From NCBI RefSeq assembly GCF_039541915.1, contig NZ_BAABHD010000010.1:62001-126000 (forward strand): 64,000 nt of DNA. Reading direction: 5' to 3'. A program made the position numbers and the translations under genes. The DNA is from Nibrella saemangeumensis (GTDB lineage: Bacteria > Bacteroidota > Bacteroidia > Cytophagales > Spirosomataceae). The notes under the pieces are model-generated. The model did not search any database and was not told the origin of the DNA. It saw nothing but the letters and a program-made list of their open reading frames with translations. Positions 42,440 through 50,237 of this stretch are shown piece after piece; position 1 is the stretch's first letter, and the number at the start of each line of letters is the position of its first letter.

Positions 42440-42462
42440 CCTGATTACAACCCTTAATCAGG
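42440..42462. promoter_or_regulatory. Operator-like inverted repeat in a divergent gap
   Basis: CCTGATTA / TAATCAGG, perfect 8-bp arms with a 7-base spacer, in the 115-bp gap between two divergent envelope-protein genes. It is suitable for a dimeric regulator controlling both. No T run or coding sequence explains it. Confidence 0.45.
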
Positions 42463-42496
42463 AAGAGGAGTCTTACGTATTGACAATAAATGGTTT

Positions 42497-43867
42497 ATGG
42501 ATATGAAGAAAATATTCTTTCTGCTCACGGCGCTGCTGGTTATTTGGGTAAGCGCCTGCCGACGACCCGAGGTTCAACCGGATACCCCGGCAACCGTAGT
42601 CGACAACGATTTTGCCAACGTGCCGGCGGTTGTGGTGCAGGCCGTACGAAAAGCGTATCCGGCGGCCACGGAGCTGAGTTTCTCCGAGCTGGACAAAGGA
42701 AAAGTCTGGGACTCGCGCTTTGTAATCGATGCGAAGAACCACCAGGCCCGGATTGATGTCAAAGGAACTATCCTGGAGGCTTATACGGTAGCAACAGCCG
42801 ATGCCCGAACTGGCATTACGCTGCCGGCAGCCGCTCAGGAGTATATTCAGAAAACGTACCCGAACTATAAAATTGTTGTCGCCGGCGAAGGACAGCACAA
42901 CAATCAGAAGGCGTATAAAGTACTTGTTCGCGGGGAAAAAGAAGAGATAACGCTGGTGTTTGATGAAGAGGGTAAGGTTCTGCTGGAGTTTAAAGCCGCT
43001 GTCTCCACAAGACCGGCCGAAGACCTGCCGACGAACTACCCCATTGTGAAGCCGGAAGACCTGCCGGCTCCTATCAGCCAGTACCTGCGGGAGAACGGGC
43101 TCACATTTGCGAAGGGGATGGTGATCGTAGACGGGGAGGACAAAAAGTTTTACCACATTGCGGCCCGTAAAGGGGAGGCTATTTATGAACTAAGCTTCTC
43201 CGGCGACGGCGGGCTCCTCCGGTCCAACGTATACATCCCGCCCGTGGCCATCCAGTCTATAAATGACCTGCCCGCTGCGGCCGCTGCCTACCTGAACGGC
43301 TATACGCTGGAACGGGGTATGGCGTTCACCGACCGGGAGGGTAAAAAGATGTATTCGGTGGTGGTGTCTAAAGACGGCAAGCGCTATGACATGAGTTTCG
43401 ACAGCGAGGGGAAACTGCTCCGTAGCGCCCTGATTCCGCCAGACCCGCAGGTCATTCGATCGGCAGCCGAATTACCCGAACCCATCAAGGCCTACCTGAA
43501 AGATTACACGTTTGAGAAAGGAATGCTCTTCTACGACCGGGACGGTAAGAAATACTATGAAATTGCGGCTTCCAAAAATGGCAAAGTGGCCTTCTTTGTC
43601 TTCGATGCCGAGGGTAAGGTGGTCCGGTCATCGGAGTCCGGCCCGAACCCGAATGTCGACCAGAAGGCGCTTACCGCTGAAGGGTTACCGGCTCCCATTC
43701 TTGCCCATCTGAACGCTACCTATAAAGGCTGGACGTTCATGAAAGGGTATGTTGTTCTGGCGGAGGGTAAAGCCCAGAGCTACCTGGTAGTCGTGCAGGT
43801 GGAAAAAGACTTGCTTTACCTGACTTTTAACGGTGAGGGTACGTTCGAGAATGTCAGGAAAGGGTAA
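42497..43867 (+). CDS. Lipoprotein with six PepSY-like repeats
   Basis: 456 residues. The signal peptide ends in VIWVSACRRP with a lipobox cysteine. Two longer N-terminal repeats (VVVQAVRKAYPAATELSF; AAAQEYIQKTYPNYKIVVA) are followed by four shorter and very regular ones of about 65 residues. Each of those has the pattern LPxxIxxYL...(F/L)xKGM...DxxGKKxYxI...F(D/S)xxGKLLRS. This is the putative beta-lactamase-inhibitor-like PepSY (DUF2874) fold common in Bacteroidota lipoproteins, but four to six tandem copies are unusual. The ligand is unknown, probably a peptide or protein in the envelope. Confidence 0.82.
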   Translation: MDMKKIFFLLTALLVIWVSACRRPEVQPDTPATVVDNDFANVPAVVVQAVRKAYPAATELSFSELDKGKVWDSRFVIDAKNHQARIDVKGTILEAYTVATADARTGITLPAAAQEYIQKTYPNYKIVVAGEGQHNNQKAYKVLVRGEKEEITLVFDEEGKVLLEFKAAVSTRPAEDLPTNYPIVKPEDLPAPISQYLRENGLTFAKGMVIVDGEDKKFYHIAARKGEAIYELSFSGDGGLLRSNVYIPPVAIQSINDLPAAAAAYLNGYTLERGMAFTDREGKKMYSVVVSKDGKRYDMSFDSEGKLLRSALIPPDPQVIRSAAELPEPIKAYLKDYTFEKGMLFYDRDGKKYYEIAASKNGKVAFFVFDAEGKVVRSSESGPNPNVDQKALTAEGLPAPILAHLNATYKGWTFMKGYVVLAEGKAQSYLVVVQVEKDLLYLTFNGEGTFENVRKG

Positions 43868-43997
43868 GGAGCTTGTTGATAAGAAACGGCATTGTCCTCG
43901 TTTAGCGGTAACAGTACGGTGCAGACAGGTTACACACAAATAAGCACAAACCTTATGGAGGGCGTTGCCGTTTTTATTATTCGGTAATCTGCTGACT

Positions 43998-44255
43998 ATG
44001 ACCCTTTATAATGATTCCCTGAAAATGGCTGTTACCCGCTGGCCTGTAAATACACAGCCTAGCTGGGAAGACATGACAAAGATCCTCAACCGGATACGCA
44101 CCCCGCACTTCTACGAAATTCCCAGGCGGGGCGAAGCGTTTGGCTTATTGGTTGCCGGTGAAAAATTAACCGAAGAGCGGGCGACCGCCCTGTATACCGG
44201 AGCGTGGGAGGATGAAGGCAGCCACAGCTGGAAGCCCATTGATGAGACCTCCTGA
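43998..44255 (+). CDS. Small hypothetical protein
   Basis: 85 residues, soluble, with no signal or known motif. Features are WPVNTQPSWEDMTKILNRIRTPHFYEIPRRGEAFGLL and a Trp-containing C-terminus. It follows the PepSY lipoprotein by 130 bp. A distant AAACGGCA/TGCCGTTT pair (43884-43891 and 43966-43973) flanks the gap before it. Coding is supported by a clear stop and a shared terminator, but function is not recognisable. Confidence 0.55.
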   Translation: MTLYNDSLKMAVTRWPVNTQPSWEDMTKILNRIRTPHFYEIPRRGEAFGLLVAGEKLTEERATALYTGAWEDEGSHSWKPIDETS

Positions 44256-44279
44256 TCCGGCACCGGGTAGGCCTTAACG

Positions 44280-44323
44280 AAAAACAGTCCCTATTCCTGC
44301 AACCTGGAATGGGACTGTTTTTT
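44280..44323. terminator. Bidirectional terminator
   Basis: AAAAACAGTCCC with GGGACTGTTTTT and an inner ATTCC/GGAAT pairing, 8-base loop. T runs on both strands. Separates the small hypothetical gene from the opposing beta-helix lipoprotein. Confidence 0.9.
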
Positions 44324-44340
44324 AGCAAAGTTAGACTTCG

Positions 44341-45606
44341 TTACTTCTCGATCATTACGTTCGTTTGCGCGTTGGCCGCGAAGGAGTTAGCTGTGGTAAC
44401 GTCGGTGTTGACCGATGCGCCGTAGCTGACAAAGACACCGTAGCCGCCACTGTTGCTGATCTGTGTGTTCTTGATGGTCATAGTGGCCCGGTTACCGTAG
44501 ACAGCGACATTAGCTTTTTTGCCTGATACAATTACGTTACTGCCGGCATTGCTGATCTCCGCGTTCTCGATTACGTTTTTGCTGTCGGCGGAGTAGCAGA
44601 TAATGCCTTTCCAGAAACCAGCGGTACGATTGGCACCCGTGAAGGTGATTTTCTCAGTAGGAGTTCCTTTTGCCGAGATATACCCGTCGGAATTAATCCG
44701 GATGACGGCATCCCGGTTCATCTCCAGGGTTACGCCCGGACTAAGCTTCCAGGCAGCGTTGACGGCGAAGTCACCGCTGATGCGGTAGGGCGTTTTATCG
44801 GCGAAGCCGGCCCAGACAACGTCGTTGGGACTATTTTTAATGCCACCTGCGGTAACGTCTACGACGTTGTGACCATTGCCACCCGTGAAGGTCGACGCTG
44901 CATCCAGTTTAGCGACGTTTTCCGGATCTACCATAATGCCGGCTTCGGTATTGGTGGTGAAGGCATTGCGGGCGAACTCGCGGAGGATACCACCACCGTA
45001 AACGTACAGACCATAGCCGTCATTTTGCGAGAACAGCGTGTTCTTCAGGGCAATCTGGGCTTGGCTGCCCGAAATAAACAGGGCTGATTTGGTGGTGCTG
45101 AAGATTGGCCGGCTGCCGGCGTGCAGCACCTCCACATGTTCAAAGACGTTGGCGTTGCTGCGAGAGTAGTGCGCAATACCTACCCAGTAGCCTTTGGTCT
45201 TCTGTACGCCGATAAACCGGATTTTTTTGCCGGCCGTTCCCTGCGCGATGATCAGCCCGTCGGTATTAACGTCCATCCGGATGTCCCGCTCGAAAGCAAT
45301 GACTACGCCGGGTCTAATAGTTAGTTCCGCATTAACGGCAATGTGCTTGGTAACAATATAGTCGGGTAGTTCGGGATCGGCTACCCGGTCTACCAACTCA
45401 GTTTTGACCTTGATGCCTTCCTCGAGCGTCAGCGGTTGAACCACCGGGGTGGTGGGATTCGGGTCAACGCCCTCTTCTTTTTTACAGCTTGTCAGTGCCA
45501 GCGTACCGGCGGCTACAAAGAAAAACAGCTTTTTAGTTAATGAGAGTGCCGGTTGAATGGCCTGGCGAACGGCCTGATTCGAATTAAAGTGTGTGTTGGC
45601 TTGCAT
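44341..45606 (-). CDS. Lipoprotein with duplicated right-handed beta-helix
   Basis: 421 residues from the ATG at 45606. The lipobox is LALTSCKKEEG. The mature chain falls into two similar halves, each starting with a phrase like LTIRPGVVIAFERDIRM...GLIIAQGT / VTLEMNRDAVIRINSDGYISAKGT, and then YWVGIAHYSRSNANVFEHVEV / FWKGIICYSADSKNVIENAEI. The PbH1-type repeat pattern suggests a parallel beta-helix, as in polysaccharide lyases and adhesins. No lyase catalytic residues are evident. It is probably a surface-exposed binding protein that arose by internal duplication. Confidence 0.8.
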   Translation of the reverse strand: MQANTHFNSNQAVRQAIQPALSLTKKLFFFVAAGTLALTSCKKEEGVDPNPTTPVVQPLTLEEGIKVKTELVDRVADPELPDYIVTKHIAVNAELTIRPGVVIAFERDIRMDVNTDGLIIAQGTAGKKIRFIGVQKTKGYWVGIAHYSRSNANVFEHVEVLHAGSRPIFSTTKSALFISGSQAQIALKNTLFSQNDGYGLYVYGGGILREFARNAFTTNTEAGIMVDPENVAKLDAASTFTGGNGHNVVDVTAGGIKNSPNDVVWAGFADKTPYRISGDFAVNAAWKLSPGVTLEMNRDAVIRINSDGYISAKGTPTEKITFTGANRTAGFWKGIICYSADSKNVIENAEISNAGSNVIVSGKKANVAVYGNRATMTIKNTQISNSGGYGVFVSYGASVNTDVTTANSFAANAQTNVMIEK

Positions 45607-45783
45607 GAACGTAGTTTGTAAGTGTGGATATGGCACAAATGTATACTCCTGCTAGTGCGGACTTCAATCGAAATAATGGTGAAACGGTAGAAGCCGCCGG
45701 TGAAGCAGCATTCCACATTAAATTTTCGACCTGAAGAAGTGGGTAGGGGTATATCTGTTATCTTCGTAGCGGCAAGTAAAGAT

Positions 45784-45891
45784 ACCCTACTGAGATAACC
45801 GGCCCCCCAGGCGTGAAGGCATACCAGTAGGGTTTTGCTTTAAAGCCCGGCAAGGTAACCATCGGCGACACCCATGGTCCTTGCCCGGCTT
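45784..45891. other. Two adjacent hairpins in the gap upstream of the phosphonate HD gene
   Basis: The gap 45607-45966 has no gene. Hairpin one: ACCCTACTG (45784-45792) with CAGTAGGGT (45825-45833), followed by TTTGCTTT. Hairpin two: AAGCCCGGCAAGG (45843-45855) with CCTTGCCCGGCTT (45879-45891), one mismatch, plus inner ACCAT/ATGGT. They could be tandem terminators of an unseen small RNA or a structured leader of the HD gene. Not recognised as a known riboswitch. Confidence 0.5.
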
Positions 45892-45966
45892 CTTCATTCG
45901 AGCTTCTGTGTGTTTAATCGTCTGGTAACCTTTACCTTAACAATCTCACACATCCTTCTATCCAGT

Positions 45967-46539
45967 ATGCAACCTATCGAACAGACCATTACGGAAATTA
46001 CCGGGCTGCTTCAGGAGCAGGGCTCCCAGGATTATTACGGCGAACCCGTCTCGCAACTAGAGCACATGCTCCAATGCGCTTTGCTGGCCGAGCGGGCCGG
46101 TTCCGACAATGAAACCATCATTGCCGCTTTTCTGCACGACATCGGTCACCTGTTGCCCGCCGAGTCGGCTGCCGGGTATATGGACGGCTACGGTCGTAGC
46201 GATCATGAGCAGTTGGGGGGAGACTGGCTCCGGCAACGCGGGTTCTCAGAAAAGATCGTGTCGCTGGTCGAAAATCACGTCAACGCCAAGCGTTACCTGA
46301 CGTTTAAAAGCCCGGCTTATTATGAACGACTTTCGGAAGCCAGCCGCAAAACACTTGAGTATCAGGGTGGCCGTATGACGGCCGACGAAGCGTATGCGTT
46401 TGAGCATAACATACAGTTCGGCGGCATTTTGCAGGTCCGGCGCTGGGACGAACAGGCGAAAGTTCCCGGCCTGAAAACACCCGACGCGCAGCATTATATC
46501 CAGAAGTGTGAACGGCATCTGAAGAAGCGGAAGCTATAA
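45967..46539 (+). CDS. Phosphonate-associated HD-domain oxygenase-like protein (PhnZ/Phn-HD type)
   Basis: 190 residues. An HD fold with EHMLQCALLAERAG, then AAFLHDIGHLL (HD motif near residue 57) and a late LVENHVNAKRYL histidine. The family includes PhnZ, an iron-dependent oxygenase that cleaves the C-P bond of 2-amino-1-hydroxyethylphosphonate, and members named for their place in phosphonate operons. The context agrees: a DUF5690 carrier follows, then FAD and HAD genes of phosphonate type on the opposite strand. The dioxygenase PhnY* is not visible. The upstream frame is open, but the ATG at 45967 fits the family. Confidence 0.78.
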   Translation: MQPIEQTITEITGLLQEQGSQDYYGEPVSQLEHMLQCALLAERAGSDNETIIAAFLHDIGHLLPAESAAGYMDGYGRSDHEQLGGDWLRQRGFSEKIVSLVENHVNAKRYLTFKSPAYYERLSEASRKTLEYQGGRMTADEAYAFEHNIQFGGILQVRRWDEQAKVPGLKTPDAQHYIQKCERHLKKRKL

Positions 46540-46663
46540 CATCAGTTGGGAGCGGTATCGCAGGTGAAGCAAAATTAAGTCTCAAAAACCCGCAACAGCG
46601 TTGGCTCGCTGCGGAAAGTAATGCATATCTTGCTGGAAGATCAACCAAGCCTGTGCCAGATCT

Positions 46664-47962
46664 ATGTCCGCCAAACTGACATTTCGCAGTAATGCCGCTT
46701 TCATCGCATACGGTGCCATTGCGGCCTTCTGCTGTTATACCTGCATGTACGCCTTCCGGAAGGGAATTACGGCCGTAACGTTCGAGGGGATGGCGTTTGC
46801 CGGCATCAGCTACAAAATCTGGCTGATTACGGCGCAGGTGCTGGGTTACGCGCTGTCGAAACGCATTGGCGTGAAGGTAGTATCGGAGATAAAGCCTGGT
46901 AATCGGGCGTTGTACATCCTGATTTTTATCGGGCTGGCCGAGCTGGCGCTGTTAGGGTTTGCGGTGGTGCCGGCTCCCTATAACATCATCTTTCTGCTGC
47001 TGAATGGCCTGCCGCTGGGTATGGTCTACGGTACCGTGCTGGGTTTTCTGGAGGGACGCCGGCAAACCGATGCGCTAGTCGCTGGTTTAACCGCGTCGTT
47101 TATTTTTGCGTCAGGTTTTGTTAAAACCGTGGCGCTGCTCATAAAGCAATCCTGGGGTGTATCGGAGTTCTGGCTACCTTTTGTGACTGGGCTGCTTTTT
47201 GTGGTGCCGCTGCTGGTATCCACCTGGCTGCTGGCAAAACTACCACCCCCGACTATCGAAGACCAGGTACAGCGCACGGAGCGCAAGCCGATGAACCGGG
47301 CCGAACGACGGCAATTCATCAGCACCTTCTCCGTGGGATTGGTTACCCTGATTATCTCGTACGTCCTGCTTTCGGCCTTCCGTGACTTCCGCGATAATTT
47401 TGCGCCCGAAATTCTGAAATCCGTCGGCATTACCGATCCGGCCATCTTTACCCAAACCGAAACGACGGTGGCCCTGATTATTCTGGTACTGATGGGAGCG
47501 CTGCAACTGGTGAGGGATAATTTTCAGGCGTTCCGGCTTATCAACTACGTTATGATCGGCGCGGCCGTGCTGGTGGGTATCAGTACCTGGTTGTTTCAGC
47601 AGGGTATGCTCTCGCCGGGTGTCTGGTTCACGCTGGTCGGGCTGGGGCTGTATGGCGGATACGTCCCTTGTAACGGCCTGTATTTTGAACGACTGGTGGC
47701 TTCGTTTCGCTACGTGAGCACGGTGGGGTTCATTGTTACCCTGGCCGACTACTACGGCTATATGGGTAGCGTGGCTGTGTTGCTGTACAAAAACTTCGGG
47801 CAGCCGGACATTAGCTTCCTCAACTTCTTTATGTACGCGGCCTACGGGGTATCAGTTATCTACGGTGTGCTGGTGCTGGTTTCCTTTCAATATTTTCAGA
47901 AAAAGTACAGCAGCACCCTGGCAGAGCCGGTACAATCCTCCAGTGAGCAAATAGCCCGGTAA
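46664..47962 (+). CDS. MFS-type transporter, DUF5690 family
   Basis: 432 residues, about 12 hydrophobic segments, starting with FRSNAAFIAYGAIAAFCCYTCMYAFRKG. DUF5690 proteins are MFS-like carriers typical of Bacteroidota. The gene follows the HD oxygenase-like gene by 124 bp and faces the FAD and HAD genes, so it may import a phosphonate or related organophosphorus compound. This is inference from position only. Confidence 0.8.
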   Translation: MSAKLTFRSNAAFIAYGAIAAFCCYTCMYAFRKGITAVTFEGMAFAGISYKIWLITAQVLGYALSKRIGVKVVSEIKPGNRALYILIFIGLAELALLGFAVVPAPYNIIFLLLNGLPLGMVYGTVLGFLEGRRQTDALVAGLTASFIFASGFVKTVALLIKQSWGVSEFWLPFVTGLLFVVPLLVSTWLLAKLPPPTIEDQVQRTERKPMNRAERRQFISTFSVGLVTLIISYVLLSAFRDFRDNFAPEILKSVGITDPAIFTQTETTVALIILVLMGALQLVRDNFQAFRLINYVMIGAAVLVGISTWLFQQGMLSPGVWFTLVGLGLYGGYVPCNGLYFERLVASFRYVSTVGFIVTLADYYGYMGSVAVLLYKNFGQPDISFLNFFMYAAYGVSVIYGVLVLVSFQYFQKKYSSTLAEPVQSSSEQIAR

Positions 47963-47993
47963 TTACAAAGGTTAAAATCCATCCCAATACTGG

Positions 47994-49154
47994 CTATGCC
48001 GTGTACAATTCCGGCAGTAACCGGCGGATGCTCTGTTCGGCATAGCCGGCACAGGAGGTCATGCCCTTACCGCCGATACCGGTGATGATGTGGATGTTAT
48101 CGTTCACGTCGTGTTCCAGAATCTCCTGCTTCGTCTGGGCATAAAAACCGGCCCATGTTTTCTGAATGGCCTGAACCGGAAACTGGACAATGCGCTGGGC
48201 TTCTGTCAATATGAGTTGGTTGATGTAATCTCTAATCTGAAAATCCAGATCTTCGGCCTGGGCGGCCGGGGCGTATTCGTGCGAGTCGCCGATGATAAAT
48301 GAGCCGTCGAGCGCCTGCTTGAACAGAATGTGAATGCCCCATTTTTTCAGTTCGGCATAGTGGTCTGGTGTAGATAACTGGGCATAAGAAGCACATCCAG
48401 TGAAGGATTCGTAGCGCCGGATGGAAAGACCGGTGAGAATATTGCCGGGCAGGGACACCTGCGGCATCGGCACCGTCTGCATCATCTGGAGCTTACTGAC
48501 CACCAGGTCACTGTTCAGCAGCAGGTCCGGAAACAGTAGCCGGGATTCGCTGCCGTTGCAGATCAGCACTTTTCGGGCTCGGAACGTTCGTTTGTCGCTT
48601 AAGGTGATACCCGCTCCGCCGGTGGTTGGGTAACAGTCAATGACGGGGGCGTTGGTTAGGTAAGTAACATTGTACTTATTGGTCAAGTACCGGATGAGCC
48701 GGTAAATTAACTGGTCGGGCTCCACGCTCAGCTCTTCCGGAAAAAATAAGGCTCCGCGCACGTAGCCGGCCTGTAGCACCGGGTACTTCGCCAGGGTCTG
48801 CGTTTTTGACAATAAGTGACAGGGATAGTGTTCGGCCCGGCGACGGTCGTATAGCTCGTTCAGCAATTGCCACTCCTCTTCATCGGAGGCAATGTACACC
48901 GAGCCGTTCTGCCGGACGGTGAGGTCATATTCCTGTTGAATATCGCGGTAAATCTCCAGACTTCGGCGTCCGTACCCAAACCAGCGTTCACCTAACCCGG
49001 AAGGTACCACCTGTCCGAAATTGCGGACAGTGGCCTGCACCGGTTTAGCGTCTTTCTCCACCAGCAGTACCCGCTGGCCCAGCCTGGCGGCATGGTAGGC
49101 ATGGAATGTACCCATTACGCCCGAGCCAACTACGATAAGATCAATGTTGTTCAT
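47994..49154 (-). CDS. FAD-dependent oxidoreductase of phosphonate-cluster type
   Basis: 386 residues, DAO-like fold. The FAD-binding motif VVGSGVMGTFHAYHAA is at about 7-22, then VRNFGQVVPSGLGERWFGYGRRS, and a C-terminal ITGIGGKGMTSCAGYAEQSI for the second FAD contact. It resembles the TIGR03364 group, which commonly lies beside phosphonate genes and is thought to oxidise an aminophosphonate amine. It is 19 bp downstream of the PhnX-like gene and therefore probably co-transcribed with it. Confidence 0.85.
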   Translation of the reverse strand: MNNIDLIVVGSGVMGTFHAYHAARLGQRVLLVEKDAKPVQATVRNFGQVVPSGLGERWFGYGRRSLEIYRDIQQEYDLTVRQNGSVYIASDEEEWQLLNELYDRRRAEHYPCHLLSKTQTLAKYPVLQAGYVRGALFFPEELSVEPDQLIYRLIRYLTNKYNVTYLTNAPVIDCYPTTGGAGITLSDKRTFRARKVLICNGSESRLLFPDLLLNSDLVVSKLQMMQTVPMPQVSLPGNILTGLSIRRYESFTGCASYAQLSTPDHYAELKKWGIHILFKQALDGSFIIGDSHEYAPAAQAEDLDFQIRDYINQLILTEAQRIVQFPVQAIQKTWAGFYAQTKQEILEHDVNDNIHIITGIGGKGMTSCAGYAEQSIRRLLPELYTA

Positions 49155-49173
49155 GCAGGCGAAGCGGTATGGT

Positions 49174-49920
49174 TTATTCCTTAACCAGTACTATTCCGGC
49201 TGCCCGTTCACTTAGCAGTTTAGGCAGCTCCCGCAGCGACGACAGCAGGATGTCGTGGGGGTAAGCCTCCAGTTGAGCCCGGCTGTGCGTCCCATTGGTT
49301 ACTCCAATGTTCAGCCCTACGCTGGCGCTTCGGCCTGATAGCAAGTCGGAAGGTGTATCGCCGATGTTAACCACTGCCTTCGGGTTGGTCACTTCGGTAA
49401 GGTGCATGGCTTTCTGAATCATGTTCGGATACGGCCGGCCTCTCTCTACCTCATCGCTGGCGATTGAGACCTGAATCTGGCTGTCGCGGGTACCGACGTG
49501 CTGCTCATTCAGACCGGCTAGCCAGCCCAGCCGGTCCAGAATAATGTTGGTGACTTTCCGATAAAAGCCGGTCGTGAGCGCAATGGCAATGCCCTTGGTA
49601 TGGAGGTAGTCAAAAGCCTCCAGGCAACCTTCGGTGGGTGTAATAGCGTGGGTTAGGTAGTGGTGCTCCAGAATTTCCGTGAACGTTTGATACGACCGGT
49701 CGACGCGCGTTTTCAGCGCGGGATTCTCCTCGCCAAGATGCTCTTTCCACAAGGTTTCAAATACGTATCGTTTGGAGAGTCCCTGCATAGCCAGTATTCG
49801 CTCCTCGCTAACAATTAATCCGGTTTGGGTGGCCGCCTGGGCAAAGCAACGTTCTACCTCATGATGGTCGGTGAGGGTAGTACCGGCCATATCAAAGACC
49901 ACTAACTGTATCGGCTGCAT
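49174..49920 (-). CDS. PhnX-like phosphonatase (HAD superfamily)
   Basis: 248 residues. The HAD nucleophile motif is FDMAGTTLTD (Asp near residue 10). The cap has AMQGLSKRYVFETLW, with a lysine at the place of the Schiff-base lysine of phosphonoacetaldehyde hydrolase. Later motifs are ALTTGFYRKVT, ASDEVERGRPYPNMIQKAMHL (the GRPYP signature of PhnX) and NIGDTPSDLLSG. It likely splits the C-P bond of phosphonoacetaldehyde or a close relative. It may work with the FAD oxidoreductase next to it. A decayed copy of its first codons lies upstream. Confidence 0.85.
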   Translation of the reverse strand: MQPIQLVVFDMAGTTLTDHHEVERCFAQAATQTGLIVSEERILAMQGLSKRYVFETLWKEHLGEENPALKTRVDRSYQTFTEILEHHYLTHAITPTEGCLEAFDYLHTKGIAIALTTGFYRKVTNIILDRLGWLAGLNEQHVGTRDSQIQVSIASDEVERGRPYPNMIQKAMHLTEVTNPKAVVNIGDTPSDLLSGRSASVGLNIGVTNGTHSRAQLEAYPHDILLSSLRELPKLLSERAAGIVLVKE

Positions 49921-50046
49921 AATTTAAGAAGGCTGCGGGAAGAAGGACACGCCTGGTGAGAAACATCCTGCGCAGCGGAATCAAACTTACAAAAACGCGC
50001 TGAATCAGCAGGTTATGGTACTGTTAAATAATTTATAGACGCCTTT

Positions 50047-50092
50047 GGGTAGGCACCGCGGGTCATATTAAAGACCACTAACTATATTAGCT
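50047..50092 (-). pseudogene. Degraded partial duplicate of the PhnX-like gene 5' end
   Basis: In the 317-bp gap 49921-50237, bases 50061-50092 match the start of the PhnX-like gene (49885-49916) at 27 of 32 positions; all five differences are transitions. A weaker match continues to 50047. Read in the gene's frame it gives LVVFNMT after a stop, against LVVFDMA in the gene. The rest of the gap shows no gene; TATATTTA near 50193 is a weak -7-like box. Confidence 0.6.
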
Positions 50093-50237
50093 ATAAGATC
50101 GTATAGGCTGCCGGGGTGTCGTGCTACCACGCTGAATACAACCTTATGACACTCACATTACACAGGCGTTCGTCGTACCAGGATAAAGGCTATATTTAAG
50201 CCAATTGGGTAAAAGGTATATGGTTAACGATAGCAGC

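Noticed and set aside
45784..45800. CTGAGA within the double-hairpin gap resembles part of a TPP riboswitch.
   Set aside because: The order and the other conserved TPP elements are missing, and no thiamine gene follows.
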